This document shows positions 44,228 through 53,600 of a stretch of DNA of 64,000 nucleotides, in pieces (the first letter of the stretch is position 1; every line of letters starts with the position of its first letter). Location: positions 310,001 through 374,000 of the forward strand of contig NZ_FZOD01000001.1 in NCBI RefSeq assembly GCF_900188345.1, given 5' to 3'. The position numbers and the translations under genes are program-made. The notes beneath the pieces are model-generated. The model had not been told where the DNA came from and did not search any database. It saw only the letters and a program-made list of their open reading frames with translations. This DNA comes from Streptosporangium subroseum (GTDB taxonomy: Bacteria; Actinomycetota; Actinomycetes; Streptosporangiales; Streptosporangiaceae).

Positions 44228-45406
44228 TCAGCTCATAGGCGGATCGGTGAGCCCGGCGCGGTCGAAACGCTCGATGAGACTGGGCTTACGCAGATGCTCC
44301 TGACGCAGGAGCATGAAGCGCCTCGTGAACCCGTCGAGACGGTCGGCCCGCTCGGCCACGGCCCTCAGGTCCCCCAGAAGCTCGACGGCTGCGTCGTACT
44401 CGCCCGGTTTCCTGGTGCCGATCATCGTGTTGACCCGTAGCCAGGCTCCGTCCTCGTCCTGCGCCAGCGCTTCCAGCCGCTTCTCCCGGGCCAGTGCCCG
44501 CTCCCGTTCGCGACGGGCTTCTTCCTCGGCCCGTCCGGCCGCGATGCGGCGTCCGCGCTCCTGACGGCGCTCGGCCGCGGCGTCCAGCAGTTCAGCCACG
44601 CTACGCCGGGGAAGATCACCATGGTCGTTCTTGGGTTCGCCGTGGAACCGGCGCAACAGTTCCATGCGGACCGCAGCCGCCTGGTCCCGGACGACCCGCA
44701 GCAGCAGGTCGGATTTCTCGGGCTCGGTCAGGTTCGCGATCCACGTGGCCAGCTCGCGCGGATCGTCCCGCACGACGGCCTGCGCCGGACTCGCCTCGGC
44801 CGCGACAGCAAGCAGATCAGCGTCGATGCGGAGGAAATCGGCCAGGGCCTGCTGCCCCGCGCTCAGCGATCCCAGCCCCGCCGGCACCGGAGGTTCGAGC
44901 TCGTCCTCATCGGCGTAGCCGAAGGCATCCTCATCACGCTCCCAGGCGCCAAAGGCCGACAACCAGGCCAGGTAGAGGGGTCGCAGATCGCCGGCGCCGA
45001 GCTCGGCGCGGACAGCGACGATGGCCGACAGGGAGTCCTCCGCGCCCTCATCCCATTCGCCCGACTCATCTTCGCTGCTCAGGTCAAGGATGAGATGTTC
45101 ATTCGAAACCCACGCCGTTACCTGGTTTCCGACGCAGTACTGCTCGGCGACATCGAGATCGAGGAGCGTTCGCGGCAGCCGGAGCATCACCCGGTGAGTG
45201 CCCCAGTCGGCCAGATACAGATGGGCGTCGTAGTAGCGCTCCATCATCCGATTCGGATCACCGCGGAAGTCGCCCCAGTGGTATTCGTTGGTGAAAGTGG
45301 TGGCGGTGATCCGGGCCCGAGTGGACAGCGTACGGACCTCCGACTGCTGACGGGCGTCCAGTGGACGGTCCACCGCCAGAAACTCGTAGTACTGGTACGT
45401 ACTCAC
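44228..45406 (-). CDS. hypothetical protein, helical with charged coiled coil
   Basis: A 392-residue protein. N-terminus STYQYYEFLAVDRPLDARQQ, then a region rich in acidic residues (SSEDESGEWDEGAEDS), a helical middle, a long Arg/Glu coiled coil (RRQERGRRIAAGRAEEEARR) and a helical end. GTG 45406 starts 2 nt after the upstream gene stop, so they are one operon. A scrap of a paralogue lies at 56087-56139 next to jetD. No family function is known to me. The company of Wadjet and DUF2786 remnants hints at a defence-linked role. Confidence 0.65.
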   Translation of the reverse strand: MSTYQYYEFLAVDRPLDARQQSEVRTLSTRARITATTFTNEYHWGDFRGDPNRMMERYYDAHLYLADWGTHRVMLRLPRTLLDLDVAEQYCVGNQVTAWVSNEHLILDLSSEDESGEWDEGAEDSLSAIVAVRAELGAGDLRPLYLAWLSAFGAWERDEDAFGYADEDELEPPVPAGLGSLSAGQQALADFLRIDADLLAVAAEASPAQAVVRDDPRELATWIANLTEPEKSDLLLRVVRDQAAAVRMELLRRFHGEPKNDHGDLPRRSVAELLDAAAERRQERGRRIAAGRAEEEARRERERALAREKRLEALAQDEDGAWLRVNTMIGTRKPGEYDAAVELLGDLRAVAERADRLDGFTRRFMLLRQEHLRKPSLIERFDRAGLTDPPMS

Positions 45407-45408
45407 CG

Positions 45409-45720
45409 TCAGGGTCCCCAGTGCCGGTAGGCGTCGATCCACTCCGAGCCTTCGGGCCGCGGAGTCGGCAACGGAAGATCGAGGATGCCGATCGCCTGCC
45501 GATACGACCCGCGGATACAGATCGCCACGATCCCGCTCCCCATGAGCAGCTCGATCTTCTTGACGGTGACCTCGACGCCCAGAACGGTTGTCTGGAACGG
45601 CATCGCCAGGTTGTCGGCGATCATGACGTGGAACCCGGAAAGCTGCTCACCCTCGTTGTAAGCGTCGACCGTGGCCTCTTCGACCAACGCGTCCAGCTCC
45701 GCCTTGCTCAGTTTTGTCAC
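45409..45720 (-). CDS. small hypothetical protein
   Basis: 103 residues beginning MTKLSKAELDALVEEATVDA, with DNLAMPFQTTVLGVEVTVKK and ILDLPLPTPRPEGSEWIDAY. I have met this as an actinobacterial family sometimes labelled calcium-binding, which the sequence does not clearly support. GTG 45720 is chosen over an earlier in-frame start. It forms an operon with the next gene (gap 2 nt). Confidence 0.6.
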   Translation of the reverse strand: MTKLSKAELDALVEEATVDAYNEGEQLSGFHVMIADNLAMPFQTTVLGVEVTVKKIELLMGSGIVAICIRGSYRQAIGILDLPLPTPRPEGSEWIDAYRHWGP

Positions 45721-45784
45721 GGCGACCAAGCCTAGCCAGGGCAGCACGGGACCATGATGTCATCTCGGCTTCCGCATCGGACAC

Positions 45785-45957
45785 AGAGCACTGCGGTGTA
45801 GTGTCCGCTGATCGTGACGCCGCCCCAGAGGGTCGGGAGCTTCCATCGGAGACCTTCGGGCAGGTGTCCGGCACCGTGGCGAATCCCAGCTCCCTGTGCC
45901 GAATCTAGCGGCAACGGTTGGCCGAGGCCACCACGTTCAGCAGCATCGGCTTGAGCG
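45785..45957 (-). pseudogene. internally deleted DUF2786 gene remnant
   Basis: 45789-45862 resembles the 3' end and flank of the intact DUF2786 gene (56147-56222), and 45879-45955 resembles its interior (56612-56688; CAGCTCCCTGTGCC and CGGCAACGGTTGGCCGAGGC). The roughly 390 bp between those parts are missing. It is a relic of a second DUF2786 gene on the same strand as the intact one. Confidence 0.7.
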
Positions 45958-45958
45958 C

Positions 45959-46627
45959 TCAGTAGGCGGTGACGCCCATGCCCTGCTCCACGAAACGGTG
46001 AACGTCGGTGTAGGGATCCCTACTGGGCAGCGCCAAGTGCTGGGGATGCCGACCGTTCATCTCCAGCGCACGCTTCCATGCGATCTCGAACCTGCCACTG
46101 ATCTGTTCGGAAACGACGTGTTTGATGCCGCCCGGCACCTGGTGAAACTCCTGGGGAAGCCGCTGCTCGACCTGACCGCAGACGCCGCCGAAGGTACCGC
46201 TTGCCGACTTGAGGTGCAGCAGTCGCCAGATCTCAAAGCATGGATTGGAGAAGGCGACCTCAACGCCGTGCCGCTTCGCTCGCGTCAACAGGCTGTTCAG
46301 CTCGTTCTGCTCCCGGCCGTCATGATCAAAGATGCACCAGACCTGTGTCCGCATCGGCTGCGGCAGATTCGCCTTGCTGTCCTCCTGCTTTTTCTCCTCC
46401 AACAACTTGATGGCCAGGGAGAGGAGATCGGCAGGAGTGCGGTTGGAATCCGATGCCCGTTCGTTTGCGATACGGACGTTCGCAGGCACGTGCACCAGCG
46501 CCTTGATTGTCTCGATGTACTTCGGCTCTGTGACTTTACCCTCGGTAAAGACGAAGACGGCGCGCTGTCGTCGGCTCCCCTTGGGCGCCGGGAGAAGAAC
46601 GTCCTTGCCTCTTGCCTTCTTGGCCAT
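45959..46627 (-). CDS. RloB-family protein of an AbiL-like defence pair
   Basis: A 222-residue RloB protein. It opens with Lys/Arg-rich residues, then QRAVFVFTEGKVTEPKYIET, VWCIFDHDGREQNELNSLL (an acidic D-x-D-like pocket of the Toprim-like fold) and EVAFSNPCFEIWRLLHL. The ATG overlaps the stop of the AAA ATPase by one base. RloB with an AAA15/RloA-type ATPase constitutes the AbiL abortive-infection system. It is probably the nuclease effector. Confidence 0.8.
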   Translation of the reverse strand: MAKKARGKDVLLPAPKGSRRQRAVFVFTEGKVTEPKYIETIKALVHVPANVRIANERASDSNRTPADLLSLAIKLLEEKKQEDSKANLPQPMRTQVWCIFDHDGREQNELNSLLTRAKRHGVEVAFSNPCFEIWRLLHLKSASGTFGGVCGQVEQRLPQEFHQVPGGIKHVVSEQISGRFEIAWKRALEMNGRHPQHLALPSRDPYTDVHRFVEQGMGVTAY

Positions 46628-47871
46628 CAGCTCTGACCCGGCTCCCGCCTTGCCGCTATTCGCCTGGCGATCTGGCCCTCCAGCACGTCGGGCACCGCAC
46701 CGAACGCCCCTTCCAGATATGACACCGTCAGGTTCTCCTCCTTGCCCGGCTGCGCCTCTGTCAGGGAGTACAGCTGCGTGGCGCCGTCCTCGTCCTTCTC
46801 CGTCAGCCAGACCTGCTCCGGTTCCAGCAGTCGCTCGCCGCTCGGACTGCTCAGCAGGGTCGCATCGTGCGAGGTGAAGATTAGCTGCGCGCCCGCTGGA
46901 TTGGCATCCGGATCGGCGAAGATGCGGATGACCTCGGCCGCTATCCGGGAGTGCAGGCTGGCGTCCAACTCGTCGATCAGCAGCACCGCCCCCATCTCCA
47001 GGGCTTGCAGCATCGGACCGAGCAGCGCGAACCAGGAGCGGGTCCCGAAGGACTCCTGCTGCCAGTCGAAGGCGACCTCCCCCCCACCCGCCGACCGATG
47101 CAACAGCTGGATCGGATGCCGTCCCCCCTGCGGCGTTTTCCCTCGATCGACATCAACGCCGGTGATACCGAGGTCGGCAACCCGTAGCAACTCCCGGATA
47201 CGCGGGCCCAGATCCCCCTCCAGCTGCAACGCAGTGGACCCCCAGCGTTTCTCCGGCTCCACCTCCGGGCCGACGAAGAACCCCAGGTTGTTCTGGAACC
47301 AAGAGAAGAGTGCGGAAAGCTGTGGATGGTTGTCAGTACCGGCGGTGGAGAGCAGCAGTGCGTCGGGACGCGTACGGCGTGCAAGCTGGGCGCGGTCCCG
47401 GACCCGGTTCCCGGGCCAGTGGTAGGGCTCGGGCCGGGATGCGTCCCTGTCCAGCCACTCCTGACGGCGGCCCCGCGGATAACTGTGCACCCACTCGGCC
47501 TCGACCCGCTCAGGGCCCAACTCGAATCCATATGTCCAGCGCACACCGTCGATGACAACGTCGACTTCAAAGAAGGACGGCTCGCCAACGCACTTGGAGT
47601 CCAAGCTGAAGACATAGCGCGGCACACCTCGGAACGAGGCCCAGAGCGCGTAGGAGTTGAGCACGGCGTCCCGCATGTCGCGCAGGGCAGCGAGGACATT
47701 GGACTTCCCCGAAGCATTGGCGCCGAAGACTCCGATCAGGGGATAAACCCAGGTCGGTCCATCGGCCAGCTCTACCTTGCGGGCGGCGGCCGTCTCCGGA
47801 GACGCGATGAACGTCAATTCTTGCTCATCCCGCAGGGATCGTACATTCGCGGCTCGGAATCTCAGCAACAT
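46627..47871 (-). CDS. AAA15/RloA-like ATPase of an AbiL-like defence pair
   Basis: A 414-residue ABC/SMC-like ATPase. N-terminal strand LLRFRAANVRSLRDEQ, Walker A GVFGANASGKSN (residues about 50-57), Walker B AVLLIDELDASLH, and a sensor His in LIFTSHDATLL. ATG 47871 is used rather than a GTG 7 codons upstream. It is the likely sensor/regulator of the RloB protein. The promoter is shared, divergently, with the Wadjet operon (108 bp between starts). Confidence 0.85.
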   Translation of the reverse strand: MLLRFRAANVRSLRDEQELTFIASPETAAARKVELADGPTWVYPLIGVFGANASGKSNVLAALRDMRDAVLNSYALWASFRGVPRYVFSLDSKCVGEPSFFEVDVVIDGVRWTYGFELGPERVEAEWVHSYPRGRRQEWLDRDASRPEPYHWPGNRVRDRAQLARRTRPDALLLSTAGTDNHPQLSALFSWFQNNLGFFVGPEVEPEKRWGSTALQLEGDLGPRIRELLRVADLGITGVDVDRGKTPQGGRHPIQLLHRSAGGGEVAFDWQQESFGTRSWFALLGPMLQALEMGAVLLIDELDASLHSRIAAEVIRIFADPDANPAGAQLIFTSHDATLLSSPSGERLLEPEQVWLTEKDEDGATQLYSLTEAQPGKEENLTVSYLEGAFGAVPDVLEGQIARRIAARREPGQS

Positions 47872-47979
47872 GCCGTCCACCTCACGCGGCACAGCGTAGC
47901 GGGCAGGATCTTCTGCGTCCTCACCGTGACACCGCTATCAGGAACATCGGCCGCATCCATCAGGCAAAATGACACGGTG

Positions 47980-49527
47980 ATGGACCTATCGCAGTCGACT
48001 CACCGGGATCTTCAGCCTTTCGCCCATCTAAGCGCACCGAACGCGCCACTCTACCGTCAGGTGCTCCGCGCGTTCGCGCAGGCGAAAGAGCGCTTCACCG
48101 TGCATCTGCGGCCCGAAGACGTCGCCGCCGAGGTGGGGAGAGACAGCGACGACCAGCTCACGCAGGCGCTGGAGAAGCTAACCGAGTGGGGAAATCTGCG
48201 CGCTGACGCCGACACCGGCAGGGTGACCTCCGTCGAGGACTTTCACCGCAAGCGGTTCCTGTTCCAGCTCACAGCGGCCGGTCAGGCGGCTGAGCAGGCC
48301 ATCGCCTTCTACGAGGAGGCGATCGGCCGGCGAGGTGCACTGCAGTCGGTGGCCCTCGGCGACATCGCCGAACAGCTCCACTCCCTGGCGGCGCTGGCGA
48401 AACAGGCCGACCCGGATCCCGCCAAGACGCACCTGCTGCTGCTCTCCCTGGCCGAGCGGTTCGCCTCGCTCGCCGACAACGCCCAGGCCTTCATGTCGTC
48501 GCTGCGCCGCGCAATCGATTTTTCCGACGGCGACGTCGAGGGTTTCATCGCCTACAAGGAGCGGCTGATCGACTACATCAACCGCTTCATCGCCGATCTC
48601 GCCAACTCCGGTGCCCGTATCGCCACGCTCCTGACCGAGTTGGAGGCGAGCGATCACGAGAAGCTGCTGCGTCTGGCCGCGCGGCGGGAGGCCGCCGACG
48701 CCATACCGGAGGGAGCGGACGCGGCCGACGCGTACGCCAGGGCTGAAGCGGAGGCGCTCGGCTCGTGGCAGAACCGCTGGCGCGGCCTGAAGGACTGGTT
48801 CGTCTCCCGCGGCACCAGCCACCCCTCGCAGGCCCGGCTACTGAGGCAGGCGGCCGTGACGGCGATCAAACAGCTGATCGACGCGGTTGGCCTGATCAAC
48901 GAGCGCCGTTCGGGCCGCTCCGACCGCTCGGCCGACTTCCGCACCCTGGCCCGCTGGTTCGCCGAGGCGCCGGACGAGGCGGCGACACACCGGCTGTGGC
49001 GTGCGGCCTTCGGCCTGTCGTCCGCGCGGCACCTCTCCGTCACCGCCGAGACCGTGAGCGCCTGGCAGGAGGAGGATCTGGCCCCGAACACACCCTGGCA
49101 CGCCGCCCCACCGGTCCGGATCTCCCCGCAGTTGCGCAGGACCGGCTCCTACGAACGGCGGGGAAAACCCAACCGGGTGCAGGACCGCTCGCAGGCCCGC
49201 GCCTTCCTGCGGGAGCAGGTGGAGCGCGAGGCCGCGGAGACCGCCGGGGCCCGCGCCGCACTCCGTACCGACGGGCCGATTCTCCTGTCGGAGCTGGACG
49301 TCCTCGATCCGCGGGCGTTCCGGCTCTTCCTCGCGCTGCTCGGCGACGCCCTGGCCGCCCGCCTGCCCGGCGACACCGAGGTGAAGACCGTGACCGGCGA
49401 CGGTTCGATGGAGGTACGGCTCTCGCTCGTCCCGGACGGCGGCCACATCGAGATCCGCACCGACGACGGGGTGCTCACCGGCCCCGAACACCTCGTTGAG
49501 ATCATCGATCTGATGGCGGCGCCGTGA
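47980..49527 (+). CDS. jetA: Wadjet type III JetA (DUF2397, TIGR02677)
   Basis: A 515-residue protein. N-terminal winged-helix region LSAPNAPLYRQVLRAFAQAK and FTVHLRPEDVAAEVG, a helical central part (IDYINRFIADLANSGARIAT) and a C-terminal part ending ELDVLDPRAFRLFLALLG. It corresponds to the kleisin-like subunit that bridges the JetC heads. ATG 47980 is preferred over GTG 47977. It is the first gene of a four-gene operon with 4-bp overlaps to jetB and on to jetC. Family assignment rests on gene order and motif memory. Confidence 0.85.
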   Translation: MDLSQSTHRDLQPFAHLSAPNAPLYRQVLRAFAQAKERFTVHLRPEDVAAEVGRDSDDQLTQALEKLTEWGNLRADADTGRVTSVEDFHRKRFLFQLTAAGQAAEQAIAFYEEAIGRRGALQSVALGDIAEQLHSLAALAKQADPDPAKTHLLLLSLAERFASLADNAQAFMSSLRRAIDFSDGDVEGFIAYKERLIDYINRFIADLANSGARIATLLTELEASDHEKLLRLAARREAADAIPEGADAADAYARAEAEALGSWQNRWRGLKDWFVSRGTSHPSQARLLRQAAVTAIKQLIDAVGLINERRSGRSDRSADFRTLARWFAEAPDEAATHRLWRAAFGLSSARHLSVTAETVSAWQEEDLAPNTPWHAAPPVRISPQLRRTGSYERRGKPNRVQDRSQARAFLREQVEREAAETAGARAALRTDGPILLSELDVLDPRAFRLFLALLGDALAARLPGDTEVKTVTGDGSMEVRLSLVPDGGHIEIRTDDGVLTGPEHLVEIIDLMAAP

Positions 49528-50690
49528 TCCGCGATGAGGAGCTGGCGCAGCGGCGGGCCGCGCTACGGGCCCTGCTGGCCAAACCGCTGCTCACCGTCGA
49601 GAACGACGCGGACAAGCTCGTGCTCGTCCGCCGCCACCTGGCCGAGCTGCGCGACTGGCTGAGCCGTGAGACCGGCTGGCGGTTGCTGGCCGATGCGGAG
49701 GCGGCCCGGCTGTTCAAGACCGCCCCGGCTCTCCACGACGCCACCCATCCGGCCCGCGGCCGGGCCAAGGAGCCCTTCGGCCGCCGCCGTTATGTCGTGC
49801 TCTGCCTCGCACTTGCCGTGCTCGAAAGGGCGGATGCCCAGACCACACTTGGCCGGCTCGCGGAGGAGGTGCTCGACGCGACGGCCGGACCGGAGCTCGG
49901 CGTCGCGTTCACCCTGGACAGCCGGGCGGAGAGGGCCGACCTGGTGGCCGTCGTGCGCACGCTGCTCGACTGGGGCGCGCTGCGCAGGGTCGCCGGCGAC
50001 GAGGACGCCTACCTTTCGGCCACCGGCGACGTCCTCTACGACGTGCGCAGGTCCGTGCTGGCCACGCTCCTCGCTCCGGCGCGCGGCCCTTCGACGATCA
50101 ACGCCACCGCCTTTGAGGAGCGGCTGGCCGAGCTGACCGCCGAACCCGTCGCCGACACCGACGACCTGCGTAATCAGGCGATGCGCCGCAGGCTCACCCG
50201 CAGGCTTCTGGAAGATCCCGTTGTCTACTACGACGACCTCGACGAGGCTGAGCGTGCCTATCTCGTCTCCCAGCGCCAGGCGATCACTCGCAGGATCGAG
50301 GAGGCGACCGGGCTCCTGCCCGAGATCCGCGCCGAGGGCATCGCGATGGTCGACCCCGACGACGAGCTGACCGATGTGCGCATGCCCGAGCAACGCACCG
50401 ACGGGCACGTGACGCTGCTGGTGGCCGAGCACCTGGCTGTCCACGGCGAGACGAGCACGGATGAGTTGCGTGCTTTCGTACGGCGGGCCGCCGCCGATCA
50501 CACCACCTTCTGGCGCAAGGGAGTGACCGAGCCGGGCGCCGACGAGGAGCTCCTGGCCGTCGCGCTGGACAGGCTGGTGGCGCTCAGGCTGGCTGAGATC
50601 CACCCGGATCGTGTACGTGGTCTCCCGGCGATCGCCCGCTACGCCCTCGACAAGCCGACCATCCGCGAACCAGGAAAGGCCCGGCGGTGA
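49524..50690 (+). CDS. jetB: Wadjet type III JetB (DUF2398, TIGR02678)
   Basis: A 388-residue helical protein with winged-helix stretches: MIRDEELAQRRAALRALLAK, then RRYVVLCLALAVLERADAQT, TLGRLAEEVL, VVRTLLDWGALRRVAGDEDA and LVSQRQAITRRIEEATGLLP. It is the MukE-like partner of the kleisin. GTG 49524 overlaps the jetA stop (GTGA), and its own stop overlaps jetC. Confidence 0.85.
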   Translation: MIRDEELAQRRAALRALLAKPLLTVENDADKLVLVRRHLAELRDWLSRETGWRLLADAEAARLFKTAPALHDATHPARGRAKEPFGRRRYVVLCLALAVLERADAQTTLGRLAEEVLDATAGPELGVAFTLDSRAERADLVAVVRTLLDWGALRRVAGDEDAYLSATGDVLYDVRRSVLATLLAPARGPSTINATAFEERLAELTAEPVADTDDLRNQAMRRRLTRRLLEDPVVYYDDLDEAERAYLVSQRQAITRRIEEATGLLPEIRAEGIAMVDPDDELTDVRMPEQRTDGHVTLLVAEHLAVHGETSTDELRAFVRRAAADHTTFWRKGVTEPGADEELLAVALDRLVALRLAEIHPDRVRGLPAIARYALDKPTIREPGKARR

Positions 50691-53600
50691 CGCACCCGAT
50701 TCCGACCTCCGAACGCTGGAAACCCCTCAGGGCGGGGCTCGTCGACATGTTCCACTACGACGTCGAGGAGTTCCGGTTCCACGACGGACGGCTACTGCTG
50801 CGCGGCAACAACGGCACGGGCAAGTCGAAGGTCCTCGCTCTGACGCTGCCGTTCCTTCTCGACGGGGAGCTCGCGCCGCACCGCGTGGAGCCCGACGGCG
50901 ACCGCCAGAAGCGGATGGAGTGGAACCTCCTGCTGGGCGGCAAGCATCCGCACCCCGAGCGGCTCGGCTACACCTGGATGGAGTTCGGCAGGCGAGCCGC
51001 CGACGGCACCATGGAGTTCCGTACCATCGGCTGCGGTCTGAAGGCGGTGAAGGACCGCGGCATCGTCAGGCACTGGTTCTTCGTCACCCCCCAGCGGGTC
51101 GGCGCCGGACTGGATCTCCTCTCCCCCGCCGGTGTCTCTCTCACCAGGGAGAAGCTGCGCGAGGCCGTCGACGGGCACGGCGTGGTCTATGACCGGGCTT
51201 CCGACTACCGCAGGGCCGTGGACGAGGCGCTGTTCGGCCTCGGCGAGCATCGCTACGAGTCCCTGGTCAACCTCCTCATCCAGCTCCGCCAGCCGCAGCT
51301 GTCCAAGAAGCCGGACGAGCGGCTGCTCTCCCGTGCCCTCACCGAAGCGCTGCCCCCGCTGAGCCCTTCCCTGATCAACACGGTGGCCGAGGCGTTCCGC
51401 GGACTCGACGAGGAGCGCGACGCCCTCCAGGCGCTGGAGGAGGCCAGCGGGGCCGCGATCGACTTCCTCGGCTGCTACAGCAGATACGCGAGGATCGCCG
51501 CGAAGCGCAAGGCCGCGGTGCCCCGTACGGCCCAGAGCCGCTACGAACAGCTCGGCCGTGACGTCAACGAGGCCGAGAGCCGTTACACCGTGGCTCAGGG
51601 CGACCTGAAGACGGCGCGGGAGTCACTGACCGAACTGGCGGCGGCGCGGACGCGACTGGAGGCCCGGAAGGAAGCCCTCGAAAAAAGCCCCGAGATGCGC
51701 GACGCCAAGCAACTCGACCTGGTCTGCGAGGAAGCCCGGCGGCAGGCCGAGCACGCGCGGGACCGGGAAAGGGACAGGGACGGCCTGGCCGCGGAGACCC
51801 GGCGCCGCCAGGGCCGGGCGGACATCGCCGGGAGCAAGGCCGCGCAGACCGCGCGCGAGCTGTCCACCGCGCGAGACTCGGCCGCGTGGGCCGCTCGTCA
51901 GGCTCTGTGCGAACAGGCACACCTCGACGTCGTGGCCCGCTGGGAGGAAGACCTCGCCGGGGCTCGCCGTGCCGCCGAGAACCTGTCCGATCGGCAGTCC
52001 CAGGCGGTGGCCGAGCTCGACCGCCTGTTCGAGGTAGTCGCCCGAGCCCAGGCTCGGCTTGGCTCCGCCCGCATCGAGGTGGACCGGCTGACCCACGAGC
52101 TCCAGGCGTCCGCCGAGCGCATTCTCACCGCCGAGCAGGACACGGATGGGCGGGCCTCCGAACTGATCGACGCCTACATCGGCTACCTCGCCGAGGTGGC
52201 CGAGCTGCGGATCGACGACCCGGACGCGGTGCTCGCCACGCTGGAGTCCTGGACCGTCAGCGCCGAGGGCCCCAACCCCGCGGCGTCCGCCGTCAACGAC
52301 GCCGCCCGGGCGGCCATCACAGAACTGGGCCGCGAGCAGGCGGGGCTGGACGCCGGGTTACGCCTTCATCGGCAGACCGCCTCGGATCTGGCGGAGGAGA
52401 TCACCCGGCTGGAGGCGGGCGGCCACGACGCCCCGCCCGTCCCGCACACCCGGATGCCCGGCACTCGCGCGGATCGCCCAGGCGCGCCGTTCTGGAAAGC
52501 GGTCGACTTCGTCGAGGCGGTCCCCGCCGACCACCGGGCCCATCTGGAGGCCGCACTGGAAGCCTCGGGAATCCTCGACGCCTGGGTCACCCCGTCGGGC
52601 ACGCTCGTGACGGAGGACGACACCGTCCTGCTCACGGGTACGGCTGTCGCGGGGTTGTCCTGCTCCGCCGTGCTCCGTCCCGCGGTCGACCGCGCCGACC
52701 CTCGGGCGGGCGCGCTGCCGGACACCGCCGTTCACGCCGTGCTCGCCGCCATCGGGCTCGGTCCCGGCGCGGCCACCTGGGTCGCGGCGGACGGCCGCTG
52801 GGCCAACGGCGTGCTCGCCGGATCCTGGCGCAAGAAGGACGCCGAGCACATCGGTGAAGGCGCGCGGGAGGCGGCGAGGCGGGCGCGCCTCGCCCAGCTG
52901 CGAAAAGAGCTGAGCGAAGCGCGCGAGCGGTTGGAGGAGTCGCAACGGGCGCTGGCGGCGCTGGCCGTACGGCAGCGCGCGCTCGCCGAGGAGCACCGCG
53001 CGCTACCGTCGGACGCCCGTCTGCGGGAGGCGCACGTCAAACTGGCCTCCCAGCATGAGCGGCAACGCGAGCTGAACGACGCGCACCGCACGGCGCTCGA
53101 CGCCATGACCGCTCGGCAGACGGAGGTGGACGCGGCTCGGGCGCCGGCGGTCGAGTTCGCCGGGGATGTCGGCCTGCCCATGGAGGCGACGGAGCTCGCG
53201 GCGGTGAAGACCGGGGTGGCCGACTACCGTCTCGCCCTGGCCCGGCTCTGGCCCGCGGCCGAGGCGACACTTGACGCGCGAGAGAGAGCGACGGCGGCGG
53301 CCGAGGATCTCTCTCACACCCTCGAACGGCACAGGGAGGCCGTCCAGCAGGCGGCGGAGACGCGGGAGCGGGCGGAGGCCGCGGCAGAGACGTACCGGGC
53401 GTTGAGGGAGACCGCCGAAGCCGGCGTCAAGGAGCTCTACCGCCGCCTGGACGAGGTACGGCAGGCCATGCGGGAGCGTGACGTCGCCGAACACGCCACC
53501 CGACAGGATGAGCGGACCGCCCTGATCGAGCAGAGCAAGGCCGAGGAGAAACGCGACAACCTGCGCGACGAGATCGAACAGGCCGGATCGGTGCGCGACG

